The notes: generated from the letters alone by a model not told the origin. 64,000 nucleotides of DNA from Planctomycetota bacterium (GCA_003696675.1 RFGH01000116.1:1-64000); one strand, 5' to 3'. Numbered from the stretch's first letter, positions 50,047 through 59,462 are shown. Made by a program: numbers and translations.

Positions 50047-50706
50047 ATGCGGACGGCGAACTGTGTGTGTGTCCTTGCCCTCGCTTCATGCTCCGGGCTC
50101 GCTTCCGCGGGACTGGTGACGAGCTTCGGGTTCACCGAACTCTCCGCGTCGTTCGATATCGGGACCGGTGAGTTCATGGCTGAGGCTTCATCGGCGAATG
50201 GGCTCTCCACGACCGGCGATGTGACCGGGTACGGCGCGGGCGTTGAGACCGTCGTCTTCAACCCGGGCTTCTACACCGGCGGCACGGATGCGTATGTGCT
50301 CATCACGATGAGCATCGTGAATGTGGTCGGCAATACCGCCTTCGCGGAAGGCGGACGGTTCCTGATCCGCGACGCGGACGGCGACAACCTCGCCGGCTCG
50401 TTCGAGGGGCAGTGGAATCTTCGCTTCGGCTTTGCATTCTTCGACGGCGAGATCACCTCGGCGCAGTTCAACGATGCCGGAGACGGCATCTTCGAAGGAC
50501 CCGGGGGCGGCTCTTTCGACACCCCCGAGGGCACGCTCATCGGAGCCCTCAGCTTCCTGATGATGGAAAGCACGGGCTCGCTGTTCTCTGACAGCTTCGA
50601 GGCTCGACCCGCTTCGGTGGACGGCATGCTGGTTGTGCCGGCACCGGGAGCCTTGACGCTCGCCGGGATCGGAGGGCTGGTGCTGGCACGCCGCAGGCGT
50701 GGCTGA
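50047..50706 (+). CDS. PEP-CTERM-like exported protein
   Basis: A 219-residue exported protein. The signal peptide (VLALASCSGLASAG) is followed by a beta-sandwich-like body (ASFDIGTGEFMAEASSANGL, AYVLITMSIVNVVGNTAFAE, GSFEGQWNLRFGFAFFDGEI) of unknown family. The C-terminus is VPAPGALTLAGIGGLVL then ARRRRG, a PEP-CTERM variant. GAGGAG precedes the ATG. A LexA-box-like palindrome sits immediately upstream. Confidence 0.8.
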   Translation: MRTANCVCVLALASCSGLASAGLVTSFGFTELSASFDIGTGEFMAEASSANGLSTTGDVTGYGAGVETVVFNPGFYTGGTDAYVLITMSIVNVVGNTAFAEGGRFLIRDADGDNLAGSFEGQWNLRFGFAFFDGEITSAQFNDAGDGIFEGPGGGSFDTPEGTLIGALSFLMMESTGSLFSDSFEARPASVDGMLVVPAPGALTLAGIGGLVLARRRRG

Positions 50707-50754
50707 TCGATTCACCCGTTCCTGACCCCCTCTCGTGAGGGAGGAACGATTCGA

Positions 50755-50782
50755 GGGCCGCACGACGCCTGTCGTGCGGCCC
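50755..50782. terminator. Hairpin between convergent genes
   Basis: GGGCCGCACGAC (50755-50766) pairs with GTCGTGCGGCCC (50771-50782) around GCCT. Confidence 0.8.
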
Positions 50783-50785
50783 TGT

Positions 50786-51664
50786 TCATGCGCCGATGAC
50801 GCGGAGGGAGTGCGCGAATGCTTCCGCCGCCGCTCGGACCGCTCCCTGCCAGGCCTGACCGGGCTGGGCCTTCGGATACAGCACCGACCGCGAGGCGTTG
50901 ACGACCACGCCCCAGGTGCCTGGGGACGCCGCACCGCCGCGAGCCAGCGGGCGGACCTCCTCGGGCGTGCCGCCCTGCGCGCCCACTCCCGGAACCAGCA
51001 TGATCTGATCGGGCATGCGGGCGCGGAGTCCGGCGCCGTCGTCCGCGGACTTGGTGGCCCCGACCACCGCGCCGATGTCACTAAGCCCGCAAGCCCCCCG
51101 GCGGGACATCCCCATGTTTGCGATCATCGATGCGATGTGCTCGGCCACGGTCGAACCGCCGGAGTTGAGGGTCTGGAGCGCGTCTGAGTCGGGGTTGCTG
51201 GTGCGGCACAACGCGAACACACCCAGGCCTACATCCAGAAACGGCTCGATCGTGGACGGGCCCATGTACGGGCTGACCGTGATCCAGTCGGCGCCCATCC
51301 CTGCCGCGCCCGCGGCGTAGTGCTCCGCGGAGCTGCCGATATCCCCACGCTTGGCGTCAAGAATCACCACGAGACCCAGTTCCCTCGCGCGCGAAACGGT
51401 GCGTTCGAGCACGGCGTAGCCGGCCGAGCCGTACCGCTCGAAGCATGCGGACTGCGGCTTGACGACACCGGCCACCCCCACCACCGCTTCGAGCACGCCG
51501 AAACAGAACCGCTCGATCGCGTCGGTTTCTGAGCCGGCCCCGTCTCGGACCGCTGCTGGCAGCTTGTCGTAGACGGGATCGATCCCCACACACGAGGGTG
51601 ATCCGGCGATGTCCATCACGCGGGCCAGACGGTCGGCTGCGTGGGTCACGGCGGTCTGGGTCAT
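50786..51664 (-). CDS. pyrF: Orotidine 5'-phosphate decarboxylase, type 2
   Basis: A 292-residue enzyme of the last step to UMP. The type-2 (mycobacterial-like) form is recognised by SCVGIDPVYDKLP, VVKPQSACFERYGSAG, the catalytic ILDAKRGDIGSSAEHYA and WITVSPYMGPSTIEPFLD, with LVPGVGAQGGTPEE near the end. Length is normal for this group. The ATG at 51664 has AGGGA nearby upstream. Divergent from DUF971-recG. Confidence 0.95.
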   Translation of the reverse strand: MTQTAVTHAADRLARVMDIAGSPSCVGIDPVYDKLPAAVRDGAGSETDAIERFCFGVLEAVVGVAGVVKPQSACFERYGSAGYAVLERTVSRARELGLVVILDAKRGDIGSSAEHYAAGAAGMGADWITVSPYMGPSTIEPFLDVGLGVFALCRTSNPDSDALQTLNSGGSTVAEHIASMIANMGMSRRGACGLSDIGAVVGATKSADDGAGLRARMPDQIMLVPGVGAQGGTPEEVRPLARGGAASPGTWGVVVNASRSVLYPKAQPGQAWQGAVRAAAEAFAHSLRVIGA

Positions 51665-51676
51665 GGGGGGCTTCCC

Positions 51677-51682
51677 TAGAAT
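51677..51682 (+). promoter_or_regulatory. TAGAAT hexamer, possible leaderless start of the DUF971 gene
   Basis: TAGAAT (5/6 to TATAAT) with 6 bases to the ATG at 51689 and no Shine-Dalgarno. Confidence 0.5.
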
Positions 51683-51688
51683 GCGCGG

Positions 51689-52081
51689 ATGCCCGAGGTG
51701 ACACCCGCCGAGCTCGATCTGAAAAAGGACGAGGGCCTGACCGTGGTCTGGTCCGACGGCGTGCGATCGTACTACCCGATCGCCCACCTCCGCCGCCTAT
51801 CCCCGTCCGCCGACGCCCGCGAGCTCCGCAAGCAGATGCGGGCCAACCCCCTGACCGTGCTGCCATCAGGCTCAAGCTCCACAGCCCCTCTGATCGCCAC
51901 CGACGCCGAGCTGGTGGGCAACTATGCGATCAGGATCGCATTCTCCGACGGGCACAAGACAGGGATCTATACCTGGGATTATCTCCGTTCGATCGATCCC
52001 GAGCGTGTGAAGGATGGTCACGCCCCCGGCGACGATGCACCGCCACACGCGGATCCGTTGGGGCTTGGGGCGAAGCGGTGA
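51689..52081 (+). CDS. DUF971-type protein
   Basis: A 130-residue protein with the DUF971 / gamma-butyrobetaine-hydroxylase N-terminal-like pattern: LKKDEGLTVVWSDGVRSYYP, AHLRRLSP, NYAIRIAFSDGHKTGIYTWD, YLRSIDP. Members are small proteins of unknown role, sometimes near iron-sulfur genes. It is co-translated with recG through a GTGA overlap. Confidence 0.85.
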   Translation: MPEVTPAELDLKKDEGLTVVWSDGVRSYYPIAHLRRLSPSADARELRKQMRANPLTVLPSGSSSTAPLIATDAELVGNYAIRIAFSDGHKTGIYTWDYLRSIDPERVKDGHAPGDDAPPHADPLGLGAKR

Positions 52082-54207
52082 GTGTGGCCGGCCCTGTCGA
52101 ACTGACCACACCGATCGCATCGATCCCGGGCGTCCGGAAGGAGCACGCCGAACGGCTCGCCCGCATCGGAGTGCCCAATGTCGGGCATCTGATCGCGCAT
52201 CTGCCGCACCGGCACGAATGGGTGCGGGCCGAGGCCGGCATCGCGGAGATTGCCGCAGAGTCGATCACCTCGGTCCGTGGCGAGGTGTCGGCCACACGAA
52301 TGACGGGCTTCGGCAAGAAGGCCCGGTTCCAGGCGGTGCTGATGGACGGGACCGGCCGGCTGGATCTGGTCTGGTTCAACCAGCCCTATCTGAAGGGGAG
52401 AATCCATCCCGGCATGCGTCTGCGGGTGCAGGGCAAGGCGGCCCGATACGGGCTCGGGCTGCAGATGGTCAACCCGAAGTTCGAAGTGCTCGATCCGACC
52501 GAAACCGAACCCGATAAAGCCGATTCGGATGAGCTGCGGCCGGTCTATCCGGTGACCGAAGGCCTGACCAGCGAGCAGGTGCGGGCCATCGTCGGGCGGG
52601 TGCTCGATGCCGCGCTGCCCTTGATCGAGGACCATCTGCCCGAGGACCTGCGCCGCGAACGATCGATGCCTTCGCTGCGGGATGCGTACCGCATGATGCA
52701 CCGTCCCGCGAGCGACGAGGAGGTCAAGGCCGCCCGGCGCCGGCTGGCGTACGACGAGCTGCTGCTGTTCCAGCTCGGCGTGCATATGAAGCGGGCACAT
52801 CTGCGCCAGACCATGAAGGCACCCGCGCTCGAGCGGACCGACGCCATCGAGGCACGCATCCGGGAGCGGATGCCGTTTGAACTGACCGATGCTCAGAAGC
52901 GGGTCGTGGGCGAGATCGCGTCCGACCTTGCTCAGGATGTGCCCATGAACCGGCTGGTGCAGGGCGATGTGGGCAGCGGCAAGACCGTGGTCGCGCTGGA
53001 CGCCATGCTCCGGGCGATCGCACACGGGCATCAGGCGGCGCTCATGGCCCCGACGGAGATTCTGGCCGAACAGCACTTTCTCTCGATATCGGCGATGCTC
53101 GAAGGCTCATCCGTGCGTGTGGCTCTGCTGACGGGCAACCTCGGCGCGGAAGAGCGCGCCCGCGTGCTGGCGGGCCTTGCCGATGGATCGGTCGATCTGG
53201 TCGTGGGCACCCACGCGCTGATCGGTGAGCAGGTAGGTTTCAGGTCGCTTGCGGTGGTTGTGATCGATGAGCAGCACCGCTTCGGGGTCGAGCAGCGCGC
53301 CAAGCTGCGGGTCAAAGGCTCGGTGGCGGACACCGGGGCGGGAGCGTTCGATACGCCGCATGTCCTGGTCATGACCGCGACGCCGATCCCGCGGACCATC
53401 GGGCTTACGCTCTTCGGCGACCTGGACATCTCGACCATCGACGCGCTCCCGCCGGGCCGGACACCCGTCACGACCCGCACGGTCACGAGCGAGCGGCGCG
53501 GCGAGGTCTACCAGTGGGTGCGGACCCGTCTCGACGCCGGCGATCAGGCCTATGTGGTGGTGCCCGCCATCGACACGGGCGCCTCCTCGGGCGAAGACGA
53601 GCTGCGTGATCTGCGTACGGTGCAGGCCGAACTCGAGGCGGGCGAACTACGCGACAAACGCATCGCGGCCCTGCACGGACGGCTCAAACGCGAGACCCGG
53701 GAGCACATCATGGCACGATTCCGGGCCGGATCGATCGATGTTCTCATCGCCACGACGGTGATCGAAGTCGGCGTGGATGTGCCCAACGCGACCGTCATCG
53801 TCATCGAGCACGCGGACCGTTTCGGGCTGGCCCAACTCCACCAGCTGCGAGGACGGGTCGGGCGTGGGAACAAGCCCGGTGCGTGCGTGCTGATCGCCGA
53901 TCCGAAGACCGACGATGCGATCGAGCGGCTCAAGGTGATGGTCGAGACCACGAGCGGCTTTGATCTGGCCGAGCGGGACTTTGCAATCCGGGGACCCGGC
54001 GATGTGTTCGGAACCCGCCAATCGGGCGTGCCCCCGTTCCGCATCGCCGACCCCGTCAAAGACACGGCGCTGCTCGATTTCGCCCGACGGGACGCCGCGG
54101 CGTGGATCGCCCTGAATCCGACGCTGGCCGGAGCGGACGACGCACTCGTCCGGCGACGCCTGATCCGCGTCCACGGCCCTTGGCTGGGCTTGGGTGATGT
54201 CGGTTGA
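52078..54207 (+). CDS. recG: ATP-dependent DNA helicase RecG
   Basis: A 709-residue branch-migration helicase that rescues stalled forks. A wedge/OB-type N-terminus (SVRGEVSATRMTGFGKKARF) is followed by helicase motifs: Walker A QGDVGSGKTVVALDAM, MAPTEILAEQHF, DEQHRFGVEQRAKL (motif II DEQH), MTATPIPRTIGLTLFGDLDI, ATTVIEVGVDVPNATVIVIE and RFGLAQLHQLRGRVGRG (motif VI). Length is within the family range. GTG start in a GTGA overlap with DUF971. Confidence 0.97.
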   Translation: MSVAGPVELTTPIASIPGVRKEHAERLARIGVPNVGHLIAHLPHRHEWVRAEAGIAEIAAESITSVRGEVSATRMTGFGKKARFQAVLMDGTGRLDLVWFNQPYLKGRIHPGMRLRVQGKAARYGLGLQMVNPKFEVLDPTETEPDKADSDELRPVYPVTEGLTSEQVRAIVGRVLDAALPLIEDHLPEDLRRERSMPSLRDAYRMMHRPASDEEVKAARRRLAYDELLLFQLGVHMKRAHLRQTMKAPALERTDAIEARIRERMPFELTDAQKRVVGEIASDLAQDVPMNRLVQGDVGSGKTVVALDAMLRAIAHGHQAALMAPTEILAEQHFLSISAMLEGSSVRVALLTGNLGAEERARVLAGLADGSVDLVVGTHALIGEQVGFRSLAVVVIDEQHRFGVEQRAKLRVKGSVADTGAGAFDTPHVLVMTATPIPRTIGLTLFGDLDISTIDALPPGRTPVTTRTVTSERRGEVYQWVRTRLDAGDQAYVVVPAIDTGASSGEDELRDLRTVQAELEAGELRDKRIAALHGRLKRETREHIMARFRAGSIDVLIATTVIEVGVDVPNATVIVIEHADRFGLAQLHQLRGRVGRGNKPGACVLIADPKTDDAIERLKVMVETTSGFDLAERDFAIRGPGDVFGTRQSGVPPFRIADPVKDTALLDFARRDAAAWIALNPTLAGADDALVRRRLIRVHGPWLGLGDVG

Positions 54208-54238
54208 CGGTCCCTTGCCCCATCCCTGTGCAACATTG

Positions 54239-54255
54239 GCACATAAACGATGTGC
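54239..54255. repeat. Inverted repeat GCACAT/ATGTGC
   Basis: GCACAT (54239-54244) AAACG ATGTGC (54250-54255). The heptamer GTGCAAC also occurs twice (54228-54234 and 54252-54258). It lies 30 bases after recG and could terminate or bind a regulator. Confidence 0.45.
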
Positions 54256-54394
54256 AACTCATCTATTCACGCAGCCCAGAATCAGGGAGTATTCCTGAGG
54301 AACTCTACCCCCCCTACGGATGGGCTGATCGCCCCAATCAGGGTGGAGACACTGCCCTAATCGATTGACTGTAAACAACTTCTGTGCCCCGAAG

Positions 54395-54410
54395 CGATCA
54401 GTTCTGATCG
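54395..54410. promoter_or_regulatory. Palindrome CGATCAG-TT-CTGATCG upstream of the HTH gene
   Basis: A perfect 7-bp inverted repeat with 2-base centre (54395-54410), 64 bases before the HTH start. A half-site CTGATCG also occurs near 54325. TTGACT (54365-54370) may be a -35. Candidate operator of the downstream HTH protein. Confidence 0.5.
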
Positions 54411-54474
54411 AAATACCTCTTGCTGTGCTTGCCACAGGGAAGTGGCATGGAAGGAGCAGCCAGGGGACACGATC

Positions 54475-54954
54475 ATGGATGAACTGCACGACCGACTTCG
54501 GATGACCGCCGGAAAGATTTCTTACCGCCAGATCGGATCGATGACCGGCACCCACCCAGAAACAGTCCGCCGATACATGCAGGGGCAGGCCCCGAGCGTG
54601 GCGTTCGTGATCCGATTCGCCGAGGCCTTTGAGGTCGGGCTCGAATGGCTCCTGACCGGTCGCGGGCTCATGCGGCCGGGCGAAGGCGCCGGAGCCGCCC
54701 TTCAGTCCGTCGGGCTCGACACCCTGCTCAAGGCCGTCGGTGACAGGCTGACGGAGATCGAGCACAAGAACCTGGCCGATCGTGAGCGTAAGCCTGAGAG
54801 CACCGTTGAGCCCAAGCAGGCCACAGAGACGGTCTCTGCCACCGAGGCGCCGATTCACCGCAGTGCCCGACCGCTCGAAGACATCCGCCGGTGCCTGGCC
54901 GAGCGTCGGCGATCGACGGAAGCCCCGACGGGCGACCACTACGATGCCGCATGA
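54475..54954 (+). CDS. HTH (CI-repressor-type) DNA-binding protein
   Basis: A 159-residue protein whose first 70 residues fit a CI/XRE-type helix-turn-helix (MTAGKISYRQIGSMTGTHPE, TVRRYMQGQAPSVAFVIRFA, EAFEVGLEWLLTGRG). The C-terminal half is low-complexity and charged, probably flexible. AGGGGA precedes the ATG at 54475. The stop overlaps the polX start (ATGA), which suggests shared expression with DNA repair. Not part of any visible prophage. Confidence 0.75.
   Translation: MDELHDRLRMTAGKISYRQIGSMTGTHPETVRRYMQGQAPSVAFVIRFAEAFEVGLEWLLTGRGLMRPGEGAGAALQSVGLDTLLKAVGDRLTEIEHKNLADRERKPESTVEPKQATETVSATEAPIHRSARPLEDIRRCLAERRRSTEAPTGDHYDAA
54940..54945 (+). promoter_or_regulatory. TACGAT hexamer before polX
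   Basis: TACGAT with 5 bases to the ATG at 54951. It sits inside the end of the HTH gene and may give polX its own leaderless transcript. Confidence 0.35.
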
Positions 54955-56738
54955 GTTTCAACGCCTCGCTGGCGAATCTGTTTGACCGAATGAGCGCGAT
55001 GCTGGAGCTGACCGGGGCCGATCGGTTCCGTGTCAACGCGCATGCGAAAGCAGCCAGGGTGATCCGTGATCACGCCACCGATCTGGAACCGATCGCGCGG
55101 GATCCGAAAGCCCTGACGGCGATCGACGGCATCGGCAAGGGGACCGCTGCCAAGATCGCGGAGTTCGCGGAAACCGGTTCGATTGCCGAGCACGATGAGC
55201 TGGCCGGGCGGGTGCCCCCGGGCGTGCTCGAGATGCTCAACATCCCCGGGCTGGGGCCGAAGACGGTCAAGCTGCTCTGGGAGGAAAAGGGCATCGAGTC
55301 CATTCACGCGCTCAAGGACGCGATCGAGGACGGGTCTATTCTCGACTTGCCCCGCATGGGCGCGAAGACCGTTGAGAACATCAAGGAATCGATCGCGTTC
55401 ATCGAGTCGTCGGGCAAGCGCCTGCATATCGGCGTGGCCATGCCGGTGGCCGAGGCACTGGTTGCCCGGATGCTCAACACAGCCGGCGTCACGCGGTGTG
55501 CTTTCGCGGGTTCGCTCCGGAGGGGCAAAGAGTCGATCGGAGATATCGATGTGCTCGTCAGCACCACCGACCCGGAAGCCGCCCGCGCAGCGTTCTGCGA
55601 GCACTCCAGCGTGACGAAGGTCCTCGCTCGCGGTGAGCACAAGTGCTCCGTGCGGCTGTCGTTGGACGGACTCGGCGGACGGTTCGCAGCCGAAACCGAG
55701 GCCGCGATCCAGGCCGATCTTCGTCTCATCCCCGAATCATCCTGGGGCGCGGCGCTCATGTACTTCACCGGCTCGAAGGAGCACAATGTCCGGTTGCGCG
55801 AGCGGGCTTTGGCCAAAGGCATGACCCTCAACGAATGGGGGCTGTTCCCAGAGGATCGGAACGATTCGACCCCGCCGCAGCAGCGCGGCGTGCCGGCGGT
55901 GGCGAGCGAGACCGAAGCGTCGATCTATGAGGCACTCGGGCTGCCGTTCCTTCCCCCGACCGTGCGGGAGGACCGCGGCGAGTTCGACCTCAAACACACA
56001 CCCCGCCTGATCGAAGTTGCAGACATCAAAGCCGAGCTTCACAGTCACACGGTCGCGTCCGACGGCGAGATGACCATCGAGGAGTCGGCGGCCAAGGCGC
56101 TCGAACGCGGATTCCATACGCTCGCGATCACAGACCATTCACAGTCCTCGGCGGTGGCCAACGGGCTGAAACCGGAACGACTGAGAGAACACATCAAACG
56201 AGTCCGTGCCGCCAACGAAGCCGTTGACGGCATCACTCTGCTCGCGGGGAGCGAGGTTGACATCCTCGTCGACGGCAACCTTGACTACGACGACGACCTC
56301 CTGCAGATGCTCGATATCTTGGTTGCCTCGCCGCACGCGGGACTGAAAGCCAGACCGGCCCAGGCGACCAAGCGATTGCTCAAAGCCATCAGTCATCCGC
56401 TCGTCCACATCATCGGGCATCCGACCGGGAGGCTGATCGAACGGCGGCCCGGCATGGAACCCGCGATGGATGAACTCATCGCCGCCGCGATCGAGCACGA
56501 TGTGGCCCTGGAGATCAATGCCCATTGGATGCGGCTGGATCTAAGGGACACCCATGTCCGCGCCGCGGTGGAGGCGGGGTGCAAGATCGCCATCAACTGC
56601 GATGTCCACGCTCCGGGTGACTACGACAACCTCAGGTACGGCGTGCTCACAGGCCAGCGGGGCTGGCTCCCGCCGGAGCAATGCATCAACACATGGGATC
56701 ACCAAAAGCTGCACGACTGGCTGCGCTCGAAACGCTGA
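54951..56738 (+). CDS. polX: DNA polymerase/3'-5' exonuclease PolX
   Basis: A 595-residue family X polymerase with a PHP phosphoesterase domain, active in base-excision gap filling. Helix-hairpin-helix parts (TAIDGIGKGTAAKIAEFAET, LNIPGLGPKTVKLLWEEKG), the nucleotidyltransferase motif FAGSLRRGKESIGDIDVLV, then PHP motifs AELHSHTVASDGEMTIEESA, LAITDHSQSSAV, LLAGSEVDIL and AINCDVHAPGDYDN. Length matches the family (about 570-600). ATG overlaps the HTH stop. Confidence 0.96.
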   Translation: MSFNASLANLFDRMSAMLELTGADRFRVNAHAKAARVIRDHATDLEPIARDPKALTAIDGIGKGTAAKIAEFAETGSIAEHDELAGRVPPGVLEMLNIPGLGPKTVKLLWEEKGIESIHALKDAIEDGSILDLPRMGAKTVENIKESIAFIESSGKRLHIGVAMPVAEALVARMLNTAGVTRCAFAGSLRRGKESIGDIDVLVSTTDPEAARAAFCEHSSVTKVLARGEHKCSVRLSLDGLGGRFAAETEAAIQADLRLIPESSWGAALMYFTGSKEHNVRLRERALAKGMTLNEWGLFPEDRNDSTPPQQRGVPAVASETEASIYEALGLPFLPPTVREDRGEFDLKHTPRLIEVADIKAELHSHTVASDGEMTIEESAAKALERGFHTLAITDHSQSSAVANGLKPERLREHIKRVRAANEAVDGITLLAGSEVDILVDGNLDYDDDLLQMLDILVASPHAGLKARPAQATKRLLKAISHPLVHIIGHPTGRLIERRPGMEPAMDELIAAAIEHDVALEINAHWMRLDLRDTHVRAAVEAGCKIAINCDVHAPGDYDNLRYGVLTGQRGWLPPEQCINTWDHQKLHDWLRSKR

Positions 56739-56820
56739 CGCGAACCAACACGGATGATCCGGGTTGAGTTTCGCCGACCGCTCGGCCGATGTAGACTTGA
56801 TTGCACCGCCGGGAGCCGAG

Positions 56821-57801
56821 ATGACCGCAGCTGACACCACACCCAGCAAACACTCTGTGGTCGAGCGGATTATCCCCGAACCGGACCCCGCGACGCGGCC
56901 CAAGCTCGTTGTCGTGACCTGCGCGGGACGGTCCGAGAGCAAGTGGATGCTGCGTCTGATGGACTTTCACCCTCAGACTCTGTGCCGGAACGAACCCGAT
57001 CGTATGACGCCGGCGATCAAGGATGCCTCGGTCTCCGACTGGGCCGAGTGGGAGCATCTCGGGATGTCCATCGGCCCACGCATCGGCTTCGTGGATCGCC
57101 CGCCTGCGATGCCGAAGGACTACATGCGAGGCTGGGTCAAGGCGACCCGCGCCGACAAGCTTCTGTATGCCCATCGATTCCAGAAGCTGACAGGCCGCTA
57201 TCCCGAAGGCCGGCACCCCGGGCTGTTCTACAACGCAGAGCGGATCGCCGAAGCCCAGCGTGTGCTCAAGCTGATCAACGCCCGCCACCTTGTCTGCCGG
57301 CTGCTCACCGAGACGGACCACATTCCAATCATCCACATGGTGCGTCACCCGGGCGGCATGCTCAACTCCTGGCTGAATCGCTTCGCGCCGACCAAGGGCG
57401 AGTCTGATCTGATCAACACCCAGCGGCAGATCCTCCGCCGGATTCATGAGTCCGATCCCGCGTACGAGCGGATCACCGGACCTACCGATTCGCTTGATCT
57501 CGCCGAACTCAAGCTGTGGAGTTGGCGTCACGCACAGGACAGCATCCTGCGGCTCGGGGCGGCTCATCCACGATACATCTCTATCGTGTTCGAGCAGCTT
57601 TCGAGCAACGCACTCGAACTGATGGCCCCGGTCTACGCCATGTGCGGTCTGGAATACACCGATGCCATGCGTGAACTCATCCGGGCCGAGACTTCACGCT
57701 CCAAGGATATCGCGGGAGCCTGGAAAGACCGCCTCCCTCGTGAGTATGTAGAACTGGTCGAAAGAGTATTGGAATCAAGTCTTGTAGGCCGTATTCTCTG
57801 A
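56821..57801 (+). CDS. Sulfotransferase family protein
   Basis: A 326-residue cytoplasmic protein. VVVTCAGRSESKWMLRLMDF is the PAPS-binding 5'-phosphosulfate loop, with HPQTLCRNEP following. IPIIHMVRHPGGMLNSWLNR is the 3'-phosphate-binding motif with the conserved Arg and Ser. The acceptor is unknown; planctomycete genomes encode many such enzymes for surface glycans. GGGAG before the ATG at 56821 is preferred over an in-frame TTG at 56764. Confidence 0.85.
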   Translation: MTAADTTPSKHSVVERIIPEPDPATRPKLVVVTCAGRSESKWMLRLMDFHPQTLCRNEPDRMTPAIKDASVSDWAEWEHLGMSIGPRIGFVDRPPAMPKDYMRGWVKATRADKLLYAHRFQKLTGRYPEGRHPGLFYNAERIAEAQRVLKLINARHLVCRLLTETDHIPIIHMVRHPGGMLNSWLNRFAPTKGESDLINTQRQILRRIHESDPAYERITGPTDSLDLAELKLWSWRHAQDSILRLGAAHPRYISIVFEQLSSNALELMAPVYAMCGLEYTDAMRELIRAETSRSKDIAGAWKDRLPREYVELVERVLESSLVGRIL

Positions 57802-57953
57802 AAGTCAGCCACATCGCCCCGTGGCCGAGTTGACCGCGGAACGGCCGCGTGGCAGATAAGCCGAGCCGATTCGAGTCTATGATTTGTCGGCTGCGGTCAC
57901 AGCCCTGAACCCACCCCTCGTTCAACCCCGGAATATCCCCGGCGGGAGTGTTC

Positions 57954-59453
57954 ATGTTCGATCGCATCTCCGACTCCTTCTCCAACGCCCTGCGCAAACT
58001 CTCCGGCAGCGGCACGATCTCAGAGTCCAATGTCCGCGAAGCCATGGACGCGGTCCGCAACGCCCTGCTCGAGGCCGATGTCCAGTACGATGTCGCCGAG
58101 CAGTTCTGCGCCAAGGTCCTCAAGGACGCGATCGGCCACGAGGTCACCAAGTCCGTCAAGCCCGGGCAGGCGATGATCGCCATCGTCCACCGCCGGCTTG
58201 TCGAGCTCTTCGGGGGCGATCCCGACGCGGAGCAGCAGCCCACACCTCCCGGCATCATGAAGATCTCGCCCGGCCCCACCATCGTCATGATGTGCGGACT
58301 GCAGGGCAGCGGGAAGACGACGACCTGCGGCAAGCTCGCCGCCATGCTCAAGAAGCAGGGCCGATCGGTGATGCTGGCCGCCGCCGACCTCCAGCGCCCG
58401 GCGGCCGTCGAGCAGCTCGAAACCGTCGCCGCTCAAGCAAACGAGCTGCCCGGCGGCGCCCAGGTCCGCTTCTACGGCGAGCCTGATAAGTGCGCCGAGT
58501 ACGGCAAGGCCGTGGGCGTTGCCGTCAAAGTCTGCCAGAATGCCCTGAAAGAGGCCAAAGCCAAGGGCGTCGATGTCCTGATCCTCGATACCGCCGGTCG
58601 TCTGCATGTCAACGACGAACTCATGGGTGAACTCAGCCAGGTCAGGGCCCTGCTGAACCCGCACCACATTTTCCTTGTGGTCGATGCCATGACCGGCCAG
58701 GACGCGGTCAAAAGCAGCAAGTCCTTCCACGACCGCCTTCAGGTCGACGGCGTGATCCTCACCAAGTTCGACAGCGATACACGCGGCGGGGCCGCCCTCT
58801 CGATCAAGCAGGTCACCGGGGCCCCAATCCGCTACATCGGCGTGGGCGAGAAACTCGACGCGCTCGAGGTTTTCCACCCCGAGCGCATGGCCGGGCGAAT
58901 CCTGGGCATGGGCGATGTCGTCTCCCTCGTCGAGAAGGCCCAGCAGGAGGTCGACGAGGAGGACGCTAAGCGGATGGAAGCCAAAATGGCCAAGGGCGAG
59001 CTGACCATGGACGACTTCCTCAAGCAGATGAAGACGCTCCGCAGGATGGGCTCGATGAAGTCGCTGCTCGGCATGTTGCCCGGAGTCGGATCGATGCTCA
59101 AAGACATCGACATCGACGAAAAGCAGCTCGACCGCACCGAGGCCATGATCCAATCGATGACGACCGACGAGCGCCGCGACCCCAAGAAGATCAACAACTC
59201 GCGCAAACGGCGGATCGCTGCCGGATCGGGAACCAAGCCAGACCAAGTCGGTCAGCTCACAAAGCAGTTCGGCCTGCTCAATAAGATGGCCAAGCAGATG
59301 GGATCGATGAGCGCTGGCTCGAAGGCCGCCGCCGCTAAGCAACTCGCGGGAGGCGGCATGTTCAGCGGCATGCCCGCGATGCCGGGACTGGGCGGCAAGG
59401 GTGCCACCAAAGGACCCAAGCGCGGCGTCAAGTCCCGCAAGAAACGGCGCTGA
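57954..59453 (+). CDS. ffh: Signal recognition particle protein Ffh
   Basis: A 499-residue SRP GTPase that delivers nascent membrane proteins to FtsY. The N domain (DRISDSFSNALRKLSGSGTI) is followed by the G domain: MCGLQGSGKTTTCGKLA (G1), AADLQRPAAVEQL, VLILDTAGRLHVN (G3), VILTKFDSDTRGGAALSI (TKxD), and GAPIRYIGVGEKLDALEVF. The Met-rich M domain ends with an Arg/Lys-rich tail. GGGAG precedes the ATG at 57954. TATGAT (57878-57883) is a plausible -10. The SRP RNA is not in the window. Confidence 0.97.
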   Translation: MFDRISDSFSNALRKLSGSGTISESNVREAMDAVRNALLEADVQYDVAEQFCAKVLKDAIGHEVTKSVKPGQAMIAIVHRRLVELFGGDPDAEQQPTPPGIMKISPGPTIVMMCGLQGSGKTTTCGKLAAMLKKQGRSVMLAAADLQRPAAVEQLETVAAQANELPGGAQVRFYGEPDKCAEYGKAVGVAVKVCQNALKEAKAKGVDVLILDTAGRLHVNDELMGELSQVRALLNPHHIFLVVDAMTGQDAVKSSKSFHDRLQVDGVILTKFDSDTRGGAALSIKQVTGAPIRYIGVGEKLDALEVFHPERMAGRILGMGDVVSLVEKAQQEVDEEDAKRMEAKMAKGELTMDDFLKQMKTLRRMGSMKSLLGMLPGVGSMLKDIDIDEKQLDRTEAMIQSMTTDERRDPKKINNSRKRRIAAGSGTKPDQVGQLTKQFGLLNKMAKQMGSMSAGSKAAAAKQLAGGGMFSGMPAMPGLGGKGATKGPKRGVKSRKKRR

Positions 59454-59462
59454 TCGCCTCGA

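Noticed and set aside
54475-54954. HTH gene as a prophage repressor
   Set aside because: No phage genes, integrase or attachment repeats nearby; it is co-translated with polX.
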